Source: Roseovarius gaetbuli (lineage in GTDB: Bacteria > Pseudomonadota > Alphaproteobacteria > Rhodobacterales > Rhodobacteraceae). From it: DNA of 64,000 bases. The number at the start of each line of letters is the position of its first letter. Position 1 is the stretch's first letter. The translations under genes and the position numbers were made by a program. Of this stretch, positions 1 to 9,596 are shown piece by piece. The notes under the pieces were generated by a model. That model was not told the origin of the DNA, did not search any database, and worked only from the letters and a program-made list of their open reading frames with translations. The stretch lies in assembly GCF_900172365.1 (NCBI RefSeq), contig NZ_FWFJ01000009.1, positions 51,725 to 115,724 on the forward strand, written 5' to 3'.

Positions 1-2
1 CC

Positions 3-1766
3 CCCAATGATCCGGCGATCATTCTTGCCCGCCAGATTGCCCGCAATATCCGCAGGATGATCGACAGCAATCAGGCGATCCCGGATGAAACCGCGCATTC
101 AGGCTTTCGTGCGGTGCAGCCCGGTGATTTCCTTATCCTTGTCCGCAGGCGCTCCGGGTTTTTTCACGAGGTTATCCGCGAATGCAAAATGCAGGACCTG
201 CCAATCGCCGGGGCGGACCGGCTTAAGGTCGGAGCAGAGCTTGCCGTGCGCGATCTTGCGGCGCTTTTGTCCTATCTCGCCACGCCCGAGGATGACCTGT
301 CGCTGGCAACTGCGCTTCGCTCGCCGCTTTTTGGCTGGACCGAGGCAGAGCTTTACAATCTCGCGCAGGGGCGCAAGCAACGCTATCTTTCCGCCGAATT
401 GCGTGACCGTGCGGCGGAATACCCCGAGACCAAACGGATTTTGGATGACCTGACCAATCAAGCCGATTTCCTGCGCCCCTATGACCTTATCGAGAGGATT
501 TTGACGCGCCATAACGGGCGGCAGAAACTCTTGGCGCGGCTCGGGCGCGAGGCCGAGGATGGCATTGATGCTCTCTTGTCCCAGGCAATGGCCTATGAAC
601 AGCGCGCCGTCGATAGTCTGACCGGGTTTCTGGTCTGGATGGAAACCGACGACCTTGAAATCAAACGTCAGATGGACAGCGCGGGCAATCGGATCAGGGT
701 AATGACCGTGCATGGCGCGAAGGGGCTTGAGGCGCCGATTGTCATCCTGCCCGATACGGCGCGGCGAAATCCGCCAACCATGGGCCAGATCGTGACAGCG
801 GAGGATACCGCCCTCTGGACCGGGAAATCAGACGAGATGCCGCCCGCCATTCGCACCGCCACGGAGGTCGCGAAAGCCGCGCAGGTGGCGGAACGAGACC
901 GCCTTTTGTACGTTGCGATGACACGCGCGGAAAAGTGGTTGATCGTGGCTGCCTTCGGCGATTTGGGCAAGCAAGGCGACACATGGTACGACAAGATCAA
1001 GCGGGGCATGCAAAAGGCCGGGGCCGGGTCCTTTGACTTTGCCACAGGGGCCGGGTTGCGGCTTGAATATGGGAATTGGGCCGAAACAGAGAATGTAATT
1101 ACGCAAAAGAGCGAGTCTGAGATTGCTCCGCTTGCCGCACATTTTTACCGCCCCGCACCAGAAGTCGCAACAAAGCCAAAAACGATCAGCCCGTCCGAGA
1201 TGGGCGGCGCCAAGGCGCTTGCCGGTGAGCGTGGGCTTGACGAAGAGGCCGCCAAACGGCGCGGTCGCCAGGTTCACCGCCTGCTGGAATTCCTGCCGCT
1301 TGTGCCAGCGCAGGATTGGCCCGACACCGCCGCGCGCCTTTTGCAAAAAGGCGGTGATGGCGCGAGCGGTGACGAGCTTGCCTTGCTCCTCGGCGAGGCC
1401 GAAGAGGTTTTGACCAAACCGGGGCTTCAGCCGCTTTTCGCCGCCTCCACGCTGGCCGAGGTTTCAATCACCGCAAATCTTGATCCGCTCAACGGCGCGC
1501 GTGTTCATGGCACGATTGACCGGCTGATTATCGAAGCCGACCGCATTCTTGCGGTTGATTTCAAAACCAACGCGATGGTTCCCGATACGCCAGCGGATTG
1601 TCCCGACGGGCTTTTGCGGCAAATGGGGGCCTATGCGCACGCGCTGGCCACGATTTACCCTGAGCACAGGATTGAAACCGCCATTCTTTGGACGCGCACC
1701 GCGACACTCATGCCGCTACCGCACGATCTTGTGACAGATGCGCTCAACACTACCCAGATCGCTTGA
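3..1766 (+). CDS. addA: Double-strand break repair helicase-nuclease AddA (C-terminal half, 5' end outside window)
   Basis: AddA is the helicase and nuclease subunit of the AddAB complex, which resects double-strand breaks for RecA-dependent repair. The reading frame is open from the left edge, so this is about the last 587 residues of a protein normally above 1,100. UvrD-type motif V (TVHGAKGLE) lies near 704-730 and motif VI (LLYVAMTRAEKW) near 903-940. The RecB-family nuclease domain follows, with an H in GRQVHRLLEF near 1270 and the catalytic AVDFKTN near 1549-1569. trxA starts 60 nt downstream, an addA-trxA order that is common in Rhodobacteraceae. addB would be expected upstream of the window. 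Confidence 0.93.
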   Translation, partial: PNDPAIILARQIARNIRRMIDSNQAIPDETAHSGFRAVQPGDFLILVRRRSGFFHEVIRECKMQDLPIAGADRLKVGAELAVRDLAALLSYLATPEDDLSLATALRSPLFGWTEAELYNLAQGRKQRYLSAELRDRAAEYPETKRILDDLTNQADFLRPYDLIERILTRHNGRQKLLARLGREAEDGIDALLSQAMAYEQRAVDSLTGFLVWMETDDLEIKRQMDSAGNRIRVMTVHGAKGLEAPIVILPDTARRNPPTMGQIVTAEDTALWTGKSDEMPPAIRTATEVAKAAQVAERDRLLYVAMTRAEKWLIVAAFGDLGKQGDTWYDKIKRGMQKAGAGSFDFATGAGLRLEYGNWAETENVITQKSESEIAPLAAHFYRPAPEVATKPKTISPSEMGGAKALAGERGLDEEAAKRRGRQVHRLLEFLPLVPAQDWPDTAARLLQKGGDGASGDELALLLGEAEEVLTKPGLQPLFAASTLAEVSITANLDPLNGARVHGTIDRLIIEADRILAVDFKTNAMVPDTPADCPDGLLRQMGAYAHALATIYPEHRIETAILWTRTATLMPLPHDLVTDALNTTQIA

Positions 1767-1826
1767 CGCGCGACGCCTCGCTACCTAGGTTCACGGTCGA
1801 AACCCTGATCCCTAGGAGAGATTACA

Positions 1827-2147
1827 ATGGCCACCGTTGCCGTCACCGACGATACATTTGACGCCGAAGTCAAAAATTCCGATATCCCCGTCGTAGTGGA
1901 TTTCTGGGCCGAATGGTGCGGCCCCTGCAAGCAGATCGGCCCGGCATTGGAAGAGCTTGCCGCCGAAATGGGTGGTAAGGTCAAGATCGCCAAGATTGAT
2001 GTCGACAGCAATCCAAATTCTGCCGTCGCCATGGGCGTGCGCGGCATTCCGGCGCTGTTCATCTTTAAAAACGGCGAGGTTGTTTCGAACCGCGCGGGCG
2101 CCGCACCCAAGGCCGCGCTGAAAAGCTGGATCGAAGAAAGCCTCTGA
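1827..2147 (+). CDS. trxA: Thioredoxin 1
   Basis: This is a cytoplasmic disulfide reductase of 106 residues, the normal length of a single-domain thioredoxin. The redox motif WCGPCK has its cysteines at residues 31 and 34. The cis-proline loop is seen as GIPALFIF. A good Shine-Dalgarno (AGGAGA) ends about 9 nt before the ATG. It follows addA by 60 nt and may be co-transcribed with it or have its own promoter in the gap. A GC-rich hairpin with a T-run closes the unit at 2169-2195. Confidence 0.96.
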   Translation: MATVAVTDDTFDAEVKNSDIPVVVDFWAEWCGPCKQIGPALEELAAEMGGKVKIAKIDVDSNPNSAVAMGVRGIPALFIFKNGEVVSNRAGAAPKAALKSWIEESL

Positions 2148-2168
2148 GCCTTTCACTATTCACTGTTA

Positions 2169-2195
2169 GGGGTCGCGCGGGTCGCGGCCCCTTTT
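2169..2195 (+). terminator. Intrinsic terminator after trxA
   Basis: GGGG-T-CGCG pairs with CGCG-G-CCCC around a 5-nt loop (2169-2191), followed directly by TTTT. It lies 22 nt after the trxA stop and ahead of the next gene. Confidence 0.75.
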
Positions 2196-2225
2196 CTTTG
2201 CCCTCAAAACACGCATGATCCCCTT

Positions 2226-3374
2226 ATGACCCTGACCAATACAGATATTGTCGAGCTGACAGGCTTTCGCCGTAGGCTTCATCGCTTTCCCGAGGTGTCG
2301 GGTGAGGAAAAAGAAACCGCAGCGCGCATTTGCGCAATGCTGGCGCAACACTCGCCGGATCAGACGATCACAGAGCTAGGGGGCCACGGGGTCGCTGCTG
2401 TTTTCAATGGTGCGGACGAGGGGCCGACGGTTCTGTTTCGTTGCGAGCTAGATGCCCTGCCCATCTTCGAAACATCCGACATATCGCACCGCTCGACCAT
2501 TCCCGGAAAGGGGCATCTTTGCGGTCATGACGGCCACATGACGATCATTGCGGGCCTTGCACGAATTCTGTCCAGAAACCGCCCGGCGCGAGGGCGCGTC
2601 GTGCTGTTGTTTCAACCGGCCGAAGAAAATGGCGTCGGTGCTGAAGCGGTGATTGCCGATCCTAAATTTGAGACTATTGCACCTGATTTTGCCTTTTCGC
2701 TGCATAATATGCCGGGCCTGCCCCTTGGACATGTCGGTCTAAAGTCCGGTCCGGTAAATTGCGCGTCGCGCGGGATGCGAATTACTCTATTTGGAAAATC
2801 TTCGCATGCGTCAGAGCCGGAAAAAGGCAACTCGCCAATGCCGGTCCTATCTTCGCTCATGCCTGCGCTGACCGCTCTGAGTGAGGGCCTGCCAGAGGAT
2901 GAGGATTTTGCGCTCGCCACGATAACGCATGCCCAAATGGGTGCGCCCGCTTTTGGAATTGCGCCCGGCGAGGCCACCCTTTTCGTGACCCTGCGCACGC
3001 TGGTCGACGAGCGGATGCAGGCACTTTGTGATCGCGCCGGGGCGCTTTTGGCCGATACGGCAAAGACCCACGGATTGCGCGCCTCGCATAGCTATGAGGA
3101 TGTGTTTTTGCATTGCGAGAATGGCACGCAGGCAACCGCGATCATCGCCAGGGCGCTTGATGCACTTGGAATCAGCCATGATGAACGCGGGCTTCCGATG
3201 CGAGCCTCGGAAGATTTCGGGCGGTTTGGGCATGACGCCAAATCGGCAATGCTTTTCCTTGGTGCTGGGAAGGATCACGCGGCGCTACATAACCCCGATT
3301 ATGACTTTCCAGATGACCTTATCCTACAGGGCGTTCGGATATTCGAGCGGATTACCCGCGATCTTCTGGGGTAG
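2226..3374 (+). CDS. M20-family amidohydrolase (hippurate hydrolase / N-acyl-amino-acid deacylase type)
   Basis: This is a metal-dependent amidohydrolase of the M20D peptidase family, which removes acyl groups from amino acids or related conjugates in the cytoplasm. It has 382 residues, the usual family length. Visible metal-site motifs are ELDALP near residue 75, CGHDGHM at 99-105, PAEENG near 131-136 and a late GAGKDHAALHNPDYDF. The dimerisation (lid) domain is inserted between about 180 and 295. The start ATG has only a weak ribosome site. The substrate cannot be read from the sequence; hippurate hydrolase is the usual database name. It stands alone between trxA and hslV. Confidence 0.85.
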   Translation: MTLTNTDIVELTGFRRRLHRFPEVSGEEKETAARICAMLAQHSPDQTITELGGHGVAAVFNGADEGPTVLFRCELDALPIFETSDISHRSTIPGKGHLCGHDGHMTIIAGLARILSRNRPARGRVVLLFQPAEENGVGAEAVIADPKFETIAPDFAFSLHNMPGLPLGHVGLKSGPVNCASRGMRITLFGKSSHASEPEKGNSPMPVLSSLMPALTALSEGLPEDEDFALATITHAQMGAPAFGIAPGEATLFVTLRTLVDERMQALCDRAGALLADTAKTHGLRASHSYEDVFLHCENGTQATAIIARALDALGISHDERGLPMRASEDFGRFGHDAKSAMLFLGAGKDHAALHNPDYDFPDDLILQGVRIFERITRDLLG

Positions 3375-3381
3375 CGCGGGC

Positions 3382-3411
3382 CTTGCGCCCCGGCCCTGCC
3401 CCTTCCATATA
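3382..3411 (+). promoter_or_regulatory. Candidate RpoH (heat-shock sigma-32) promoter for hslVU
   Basis: CTTG at 3382-3385 and CCATATAG starting at 3405 fit a sigma-32 promoter pattern (CTTG ... CCCCATAT-like) with acceptable spacing. The site lies about 25 nt before hslV, a classical heat-shock operon. It was assigned by eye, without a scoring matrix. Confidence 0.4.
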
Positions 3412-3434
3412 GGTCCAAACGGAACGGAGGCCTC

Positions 3435-3989
3435 ATGAGCAACGATTTTCCCGGATGGCACGGCACCACGATCATCGGTGTCAAAAAAGGTGGCAAGGTT
3501 GTGATCGCCGGTGACGGACAGGTCAGCCTTGGCCAGACCGTGATCAAAGGCAGCGCCCGCAAGGTGCGTCGTATTTCGCCGGGTGGCTATGATGTGGTTG
3601 CCGGTTTTGCCGGCTCCACCGCCGATGCCTTTACCCTTTTGGAGCGGCTCGAAGCCAAGCTAGAGACGACCCCCGGCCAGTTGCAACGCGCGAGTGTCGA
3701 GCTTGCCAAGGACTGGCGCACCGATAAGTACCTGCAAAAGCTTGAGGCGATGTTGATCGTGACCGACGGTGACGAGCTTTACGTGATCACCGGCGCCGGT
3801 GATGTGCTTGAGCCCGAGCACAGCGTGGCCGCAATCGGATCGGGCGGCAACTATGCCCTCGCCGCTGCGCGCGCTATGATGGATAGCGACCGCGATGCGG
3901 AACAGATCGCCCGCGCCGCCATGGCCATCGCCGCCGATATCTGTGTTTACACCAACGGCAACCTGACGGTGGAGAGTATTTCAAAATGA
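3435..3989 (+). CDS. hslV: ATP-dependent protease subunit HslV (ClpQ)
   Basis: HslV is the peptidase of the HslUV two-ring protease, which degrades misfolded and regulatory proteins in the cytoplasm. The protein has 184 residues. As in other alphaproteobacteria a short propeptide precedes the catalytic threonine: WHG then [20 protein letters not shown], so Thr11 should become the new N-terminus. [13 protein letters not shown] is the conserved late motif. The start has an ideal GGAGG ribosome site. The stop codon overlaps the hslU start (ATGA). Confidence 0.97.
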   Translation: MSNDFPGWHGTTIIGVKKGGKVVIAGDGQVSLGQTVIKGSARKVRRISPGGYDVVAGFAGSTADAFTLLERLEAKLETTPGQLQRASVELAKDWRTDKYLQKLEAMLIVTDGDELYVITGAGDVLEPEHSVAAIGSGGNYALAAARAMMDSDRDAEQIARAAMAIAADICVYTNGNLTVESISK

Positions 3990-5293
3990 CCGACCTGACC
4001 CCGCGCGAAATCGTTTCCGAACTTGATCGTTTCATCATCGGCCAGAGCGACGCCAAGCGCGCCACCGCCGTGGCGCTGCGCAATCGTTGGCGGCGCAAAC
4101 AGCTTGGTGATGATCTTCGCGATGAGGTCTATCCTAAAAATATCCTGATGATCGGACCCACCGGGGTTGGCAAAACCGAGATCAGCCGCCGCCTGGCTAG
4201 ACTTGCCCGTGCGCCCTTTATCAAGGTCGAGGCGACGAAGTTTACCGAGGTCGGCTATGTCGGGCGTGATGTCGAACAGATCATCCGCGACCTGGTGGAT
4301 ATCGGCATCGCCGAAACCCGCGAGCATATGCGCGAAGACGTCAAAACCCGCGCCCACGAGGCCGCCGCCGAACGGGTGATCACCGCGATTGCCGGCGAAG
4401 ATGCCCGCGACGCCACGCGCGAGATGTTTCGCAAAAAACTTAAGGACGGCTTACTTGACGACACCGTGATCGAAATCGAGGTGGCCGATACGTCTAACCC
4501 GATGGGCATGATGGATATCCCCGGCCAACCCAGCGGCCAAATGGGCATGATGAACCTTGGCGATATCTTCGGCAAAGCCTTTGGCGGGCGCACCACGCGC
4601 AAGAAGGTTAGCGTTGCGGAGAGCTATGAATTACTTATCGGGGAAGAGGCCGACAAGCTTTTGGATGATGAAACCGTGAACAAGGTCGCGCTTGAGGCGG
4701 TCGCGCAGAACGGAATCGTGTTTCTTGACGAGATCGACAAGGTTTGTGCCCGATCCGATGCGCGCGGTGCCGATGTGTCGCGCGAAGGGGTGCAACGTGA
4801 CTTGCTTCCGCTGATCGAGGGCACGACGGTCTCGACCAAATATGGCACGGTGAAAACTGATCATATCCTGTTCATCGCCAGCGGTGCGTTTCACATCGCC
4901 AAGCCGTCCGATCTCTTGCCCGAACTTCAGGGTCGCCTGCCGATCCGGGTCGAACTTCGCCCCCTGACCGAGGCGGATTTCGTGCGGATTTTGACCGAGA
5001 CCGACAACGCCCTGACCCTGCAATATACCGCCCTGATGGGCACCGAGGATGTGACGGTTTCCTTCACCGAAGACGGCATCGCCGCGTTGGCCAAGATCGC
5101 CGCCGAGGTCAACCAATCGGTCGAAAACATCGGCGCACGGCGGCTTTACACGGTGATGGAACGGGTGTTTGAGGAGCTGAGCTTTAACGCGCCGGACCGC
5201 TCTGGTACCTCGGTCACCGTCGATGCCGATTTTGTCGAAAAGAACCTTGGCGAGTTGATGCGTTCGGCTGATCTGTCGCGGTATGTGCTCTAG
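3986..5293 (+). CDS. hslU: ATP-dependent protease ATPase subunit HslU (ClpY)
   Basis: HslU is the AAA+ unfoldase that feeds substrates to HslV. It has 435 residues, the normal length. Walker A GPTGVGKT is at residues 57-64 and Walker B VFLDEID at about 245-251. The intermediate I-domain, rich in Met and Gly, lies at about 110-235. The C-terminus DLSRYVL is the tail that docks into HslV pockets. It overlaps hslV by 4 nt, so the two are translationally coupled and share the upstream promoter. Confidence 0.97.
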   Translation: MTDLTPREIVSELDRFIIGQSDAKRATAVALRNRWRRKQLGDDLRDEVYPKNILMIGPTGVGKTEISRRLARLARAPFIKVEATKFTEVGYVGRDVEQIIRDLVDIGIAETREHMREDVKTRAHEAAAERVITAIAGEDARDATREMFRKKLKDGLLDDTVIEIEVADTSNPMGMMDIPGQPSGQMGMMNLGDIFGKAFGGRTTRKKVSVAESYELLIGEEADKLLDDETVNKVALEAVAQNGIVFLDEIDKVCARSDARGADVSREGVQRDLLPLIEGTTVSTKYGTVKTDHILFIASGAFHIAKPSDLLPELQGRLPIRVELRPLTEADFVRILTETDNALTLQYTALMGTEDVTVSFTEDGIAALAKIAAEVNQSVENIGARRLYTVMERVFEELSFNAPDRSGTSVTVDADFVEKNLGELMRSADLSRYVL

Positions 5294-5361
5294 TAGGGTT
5301 TTATTGAATCGATTGAATCGGACGCTTCCCCCTTCGGCTTTTGAAGGGTAACACTCATTCC

Positions 5362-5937
5362 ATGGTTGTGTTGTTCCTGATCCTGTTTGTCTCGCTGGCA
5401 GGCGTCGCCGTGGCGCTTTTTCTGCCCGGATATGGCGATCTGATTCTGATCGCCGCTCCCAGCGCAATCGCGGCCTTGTTCCTCTGGATACGCGCGGCCG
5501 TTCGCGGGCGCAAATCCGCAGAGAACTGGGTTTTGATCGACGGGTCCAATGTCATGTATTGGAAGGACAACACGCCAAAGATTGAAACATTGCGCGAGGT
5601 GATCGCCTATCTCAAGGGACTCGAGCACACACCTGCCGTCGTTTTTGATGCCAATGCGGGTTATCTCTTGGCTGGCAAGTATCAGCACGATTACGCGATG
5701 GCCAACCATCTGGGCCTGACAGAGGAATGCGTGATGGTCGTACCCAAGGGCACCGTCGCCGACACTTTCCTTTTGACTGCGGCCCGCGATTTCAATGCTC
5801 CGATCGTGACCGATGACCGATACCGGGATTGGAAAGAAGACTTTCCCGAGATCGCGCAACCGGGGCGGCTTATCCGTGGCGGCTATCGAGAAGGGGCGCT
5901 TTGGCTAGAAGCAATAGAGCCGCCGGTTCCAGCGTGA
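5362..5937 (+). CDS. Membrane-anchored NYN/Zc3h12a-like ribonuclease domain protein
   Basis: This is a probable metal-dependent RNase of the PIN/NYN superfamily, similar to the Zc3h12a-like NYN domain. Two hydrophobic segments (about residues 1-22 and 25-44) would anchor it in the inner membrane. The nuclease domain follows with WVLIDGSNVMYW near residue 55-66, a conserved FDANAGY, and the acidic VTDDRYRDW near 145-153. I prefer the ATG at 5362; an in-frame TTG at 5341 lacks support. About 191 residues. It is single, 68 nt after hslU. The RNA target is unknown. Confidence 0.72.
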   Translation: MVVLFLILFVSLAGVAVALFLPGYGDLILIAAPSAIAALFLWIRAAVRGRKSAENWVLIDGSNVMYWKDNTPKIETLREVIAYLKGLEHTPAVVFDANAGYLLAGKYQHDYAMANHLGLTEECVMVVPKGTVADTFLLTAARDFNAPIVTDDRYRDWKEDFPEIAQPGRLIRGGYREGALWLEAIEPPVPA

Positions 5938-5999
5938 TGTTTGCCCAAAGGTAGCGCCCTGCCCTTCCCTTTACCCACGTTTCGCGCGACGTAAGGGAT

Positions 6000-7223
6000 A
6001 TGTCGATTCTCGCCTTCCTTCGTGACAATGCGCCCTGGCTTTCGGCCGGGGTGTTGCTCACGTTTCTGTCGGGCTTTGGGCAGACCTATTTCATTTCCAT
6101 CTTCGCTGGCGAGATTCGAGAGAGTTTTGCGCTTAGCCATGGGCAATGGGGCGGGATTTATACGCTTGGCACGACGGCCTCGGCGCTTGTCATGGTCTGG
6201 GCCGGGGGGCTAACCGATCGGTTTAGGGTGCGTGCGCTTGCGCCGGTGATCCTGGTGATGATGACCGGGGCCTGTCTTTTCATGGCGCTCAACCCGGTTT
6301 GGGGGCTCTTGCCGGTGGTGATCTTTTCGCTTCGGTTTACCGGTCAGGGCATGATGAGCCATATTGCCGTGGTCGCCATGGCGCGCTGGTTCGTGGCGGC
6401 GCGGGGCAAGGCGCTTTCGGTGGCGACGCTTGGCTTTGCGGTGGGCGAGGCGTTCTTGCCGCTGATCTTTGTGTCACTTTTGCTGGTCTATGACTGGCGG
6501 ATGTTGTGGCTGGTGGCGGCGAGCATAGCGGTGCTTGGCATTCCGCTTTTGATGCTCTTGCTGCGCCGCGAGCGCACGCCGCAATCCTGGGCACAGACGA
6601 GCCAATCGCTTGGTATGGAAGAAATGCACTGGACCCGGCGACAAACGCTAGGGCATTTCCTGTTTTGGTTCATGGTGCCGGCGCTTTTGGGGCCGGCGGC
6701 GTTCAACACCGCGTTCTTTTTCCATCAGGTTCATTTCGCCGAGGTCAAGGCAGTTGCCCATGTCGAACTGGTCGCGATGTTTCCGATCTATACGGCCGTT
6801 GGCATCGGGGCGATGATCCTGTCGGGTTGGGCACTTGACCGGCTTGGCACCGCGCGGCTTTTGCCGTTCATGCAAATCCCGATGGTGGCGGCATTCCTGT
6901 TTTTTGCCTTTGCCGATGGGACGGCCATGCTTTTACTTGGGTTCATGTGTCTCGCCCTGACCACCGGTGCCAATAGCACCTTGCCGAATGCGTTCTGGGC
7001 CGAATTTTACGGTACCGCCAATCTTGGAAGCATCAAGGCGATGGCCACCGCGATCATGGTGCTTGGCTCGGCGATCGGGCCGGGGCTTACAGGGGTGGCC
7101 ATCGATCTTGGGATTGGGATTGAAACGCAATATGTCGTTGTGGCCGGGTATTTCGTCTTTACCACGGTGATGATGACCATCGGCGTGAGACGCGCGCGCC
7201 CCTTGTTATCGCTGACGCCGTAG
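6000..7223 (+). CDS. Major facilitator superfamily (MFS) transporter
   Basis: This is an inner-membrane secondary transporter of 407 residues with about twelve hydrophobic segments, the standard MFS layout. The loop after TM2 reads GGLTDRFRVRAL, the family's conserved basic motif A, and a matching GWALDRLGTARLL opens the second half. The substrate is not evident. The 3' end overlaps the convergent smr-type gene by 18 nt, so there is no room for a terminator between them. Confidence 0.85.
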   Translation: MSILAFLRDNAPWLSAGVLLTFLSGFGQTYFISIFAGEIRESFALSHGQWGGIYTLGTTASALVMVWAGGLTDRFRVRALAPVILVMMTGACLFMALNPVWGLLPVVIFSLRFTGQGMMSHIAVVAMARWFVAARGKALSVATLGFAVGEAFLPLIFVSLLLVYDWRMLWLVAASIAVLGIPLLMLLLRRERTPQSWAQTSQSLGMEEMHWTRRQTLGHFLFWFMVPALLGPAAFNTAFFFHQVHFAEVKAVAHVELVAMFPIYTAVGIGAMILSGWALDRLGTARLLPFMQIPMVAAFLFFAFADGTAMLLLGFMCLALTTGANSTLPNAFWAEFYGTANLGSIKAMATAIMVLGSAIGPGLTGVAIDLGIGIETQYVVVAGYFVFTTVMMTIGVRRARPLLSLTP

Positions 7224-7799
7224 ATAAACGTAATAGGCGCCGCCACCGCCATGTTTCAAATGCGCCTCTGTGATCTGCAAGACAAGCGGCGCAAGCGGGG
7301 CCATCCGCAACCATTGCGGCACATTATGGCGCAGCACGCCCTGGCGCACCGGGATCGGACCGCCGGTATCGCGATCCTTGCCCTTGCCGGTCACCACGAG
7401 GACAAGCCGTTTGCCCGCCGCATGCGAGCGCAGGATAAACCCGGTTAGCGCCGGATGCGCCTGTGCCATGGTCATGCCGTGAAGGTCGATCTTGCCTTCG
7501 GGGATAAGCTTGCCGCGCTTGAGCCGGGCAAAGGCCTTTTTATCCATCGAAACCGGCGATGCGGCGATGCGCTCGGAAATACCGGGCAACACATCATGAA
7601 TATGGCCCGCTGTCGTGGTCTTCTCGCCAAGCGTAAACTCTTCGATCCGGGGGCGTTCCTTAACTTTGGGTGGTTTCTTGGAGAGGCTATCGGCCAGAGG
7701 CTGTGGTTTTTCGGGCTGTTCGGGATTAAGGCGCCGTGCCGTGCGTGCAACCTGATGCCAAAGCTCAAGATCTTCAGGTTTGACGCGACGACGGCTCAC
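7206..7799 (-). CDS. Smr domain protein (Smr/MutS family endonuclease-like)
   Basis: This is a stand-alone Smr domain protein of 197 residues. Smr domains have nicking or RNA-cleaving activity and are found at the C-terminus of MutS2 or alone. The charged N-terminal half looks disordered. The Smr core begins with KIDLHGMT (DLHG at 105-108) and contains VTGKGKDRD, GVLRHNVPQWL and a HGGGGAYYVYL end, all typical. The start overlaps the mltA stop, so it is the last gene of a mltA-smr operon. Its biological role in alphaproteobacteria is not established. Confidence 0.85.
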   Translation of the reverse strand: MSRRRVKPEDLELWHQVARTARRLNPEQPEKPQPLADSLSKKPPKVKERPRIEEFTLGEKTTTAGHIHDVLPGISERIAASPVSMDKKAFARLKRGKLIPEGKIDLHGMTMAQAHPALTGFILRSHAAGKRLVLVVTGKGKDRDTGGPIPVRQGVLRHNVPQWLRMAPLAPLVLQITEAHLKHGGGGAYYVYLRRQR

Positions 7800-8830
7800 G
7801 GGTTTTGCTCCGGCAACATGGCATAGGCGCGCTGGATCGGCATCAGCACCACCATCCGCCCCGGATCGCGCAGGCGCCCGGCGGCGCGCCCCGCCGCATC
7901 GCCGGTGCCAAAGAAAATATCCGCCCGCTGCGGCCCCTTGATGGCAGATCCGGTATCCTGCGCCACCATCAAACGATGGATCGGGTCTTTGCCGCCCTTC
8001 TCAACCCAAACCGGCGCACCAAGCGGCACGTAAGACGGATCGACCGCCACCGTGCGCCCGCTTGTCACCGAGCGGTTCATCGCGCCAAGCGGGCCAAGAT
8101 CAGCGGCGACATCGCCGATCCGGCGGAAAAAGACATAGGATGGGTTGTGAAACAAAAGCTCTTGCCCGTCTTCGGGGTTGCGCCGCACCCAGTTCTTGAT
8201 GACCTCGGCCGAGACCTGATGCACGTTGTAAACACCGCGCCGCACCAGCTCGACCCCGATCGAGCGATAGGGATGCCCGTTGGCACCGCCATAGCCGACA
8301 CGGATCACGCGGCCGTCCTCTAGGCGAATGCGGCCCGATCCCTGAATTTGCAGAAAGAAAAGCTCTACCGCGTCATCGACCCAGGCGATCTCAAGGCCCT
8401 GCCCGCGCATCACATCGGTGGTTTCGATCTCTCGCCGGGTCAGCCATGGATTTGTCATTTTGGCCGCGCGTGGCTCGCGGTAAATCGGATAACGATAGCG
8501 CGCACTCGGGCGCAGCGCGCCCTGAAGCTCTGGCTCGAAATAGCCGGTGAAAAGCGCGGGCTTGCCTTCGCTGATCATGACCGGACGAAAGAAAAGCTCG
8601 AAAAAGGCCCGCGCGTCCGGGCCTTGTTGTGCCAGGGCGCAGAGCGCGCGCCAATCGGGGTCTTTCATATCCGGACAGGTGTTCAGAAAAACTTTGAGGG
8701 CCGTGGAATGATCATCCTCGGCCCAACCGTTCAGGTCTTTGAATTCAAGGATATCATGGTCCTGTGCCATCGCCGGTGATCCCAGCCAAAGCCCAAGCCC
8801 TAGAAAAATACCCCGAAGCGCGCGCGTCAT
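7796..8830 (-). CDS. mltA: Membrane-bound lytic murein transglycosylase A
   Basis: MltA cleaves peptidoglycan glycan strands, forming 1,6-anhydro-muramyl ends, in the periplasm. It has 344 residues with an N-terminal signal peptide (cleavage after SPAMA, about residue 22). No lipobox cysteine is seen, so it may be periplasmic rather than a lipoprotein. The 3D domain carries the catalytic aspartate in VAQDTGSAIKG (about residue 290). Its start overlaps the stop of the Tim44-like gene (ATGA), so the three minus-strand genes form one unit. Confidence 0.92.
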   Translation of the reverse strand: MTRALRGIFLGLGLWLGSPAMAQDHDILEFKDLNGWAEDDHSTALKVFLNTCPDMKDPDWRALCALAQQGPDARAFFELFFRPVMISEGKPALFTGYFEPELQGALRPSARYRYPIYREPRAAKMTNPWLTRREIETTDVMRGQGLEIAWVDDAVELFFLQIQGSGRIRLEDGRVIRVGYGGANGHPYRSIGVELVRRGVYNVHQVSAEVIKNWVRRNPEDGQELLFHNPSYVFFRRIGDVAADLGPLGAMNRSVTSGRTVAVDPSYVPLGAPVWVEKGGKDPIHRLMVAQDTGSAIKGPQRADIFFGTGDAAGRAAGRLRDPGRMVVLMPIQRAYAMLPEQNP

Positions 8831-9492
8831 TCGCCCGTTGCGATAAGCCGCCAGTTGGGGTCATCCGATCCCATCACCCGCTCGTATGTCCAGACGTCCT
8901 TCTGACGCTTGGACTGACCGGGCTCACCTTCGACAATTTCGCCATCCTTGTCGCGCACCACCGAAATAAGCTCGCCCACACATTTGACGGTGATCGCGGC
9001 ACGCCGGGTCGCCTGATCAAAGGTGGCATCGGTCAGCGCAAGTTCACGAATGCCGACAAATTCCGCCTCGATGGTCAAGCCTTGTTCTTCGCGGGCATCC
9101 ACCACCTGGGCAAAGGTTTCATAGACGTCCTTGTTGAGAAACGGCGTGATATCATCAAGCTTGCCCTTCTCGAAGGCCATCAGGATCATCTCATAGGCCC
9201 CGCGCGCGCCCTGCAAAAAGGTTGTCACGCTAAAGTCGGGCTCGATCCGCTTCATATCGGCAAGCGCACCGGCGGCGTCGGAATCTTCGGGGACATGATC
9301 AATGATGTCATGATCCGGCCCGCCTTCGATCACCTCGAAGTCGCGGCGGTGGCTTTTTTCGGGGGCAGTTTGCGCGCGAGACGTATCTTCAAACCCGTCG
9401 CGGGTTCCCAGAACGCTTTTCAGCCGCAAAATCAGAAAAATGGCGATGCCGACAAGCACCAGTAACTGTAAAATGGGCGAATTCATGGGCAC
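8827..9492 (-). CDS. Tim44/TimA-like domain protein, inner-membrane anchored
   Basis: This is a 221-residue protein with one N-terminal transmembrane segment (about residues 7-24), a charged linker, and a C-terminal Tim44-like lipid-binding domain (about 75-221, including MILMAFEKGKLDDI and the strand pattern VKCVGELISVV). Bacterial relatives are the ancestors of mitochondrial Tim44. In Caulobacter the homologue (TimA) sits near fxsA and secB close to the origin, as here. It is the first gene of the Tim44-mltA-smr unit and divergent from fxsA. Confidence 0.88.
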   Translation of the reverse strand: MPMNSPILQLLVLVGIAIFLILRLKSVLGTRDGFEDTSRAQTAPEKSHRRDFEVIEGGPDHDIIDHVPEDSDAAGALADMKRIEPDFSVTTFLQGARGAYEMILMAFEKGKLDDITPFLNKDVYETFAQVVDAREEQGLTIEAEFVGIRELALTDATFDQATRRAAITVKCVGELISVVRDKDGEIVEGEPGQSKRQKDVWTYERVMGSDDPNWRLIATGE

Positions 9493-9596
9493 CTCTTGTT
9501 GTGCGGGGCATGGTAAGGTTCGTCGCTCGTCCTTATGTAGGTGACGTATGCAGCCAAGTCCACCTTATGGGCCGTAAAACAAAGGAGTGGCATAGC

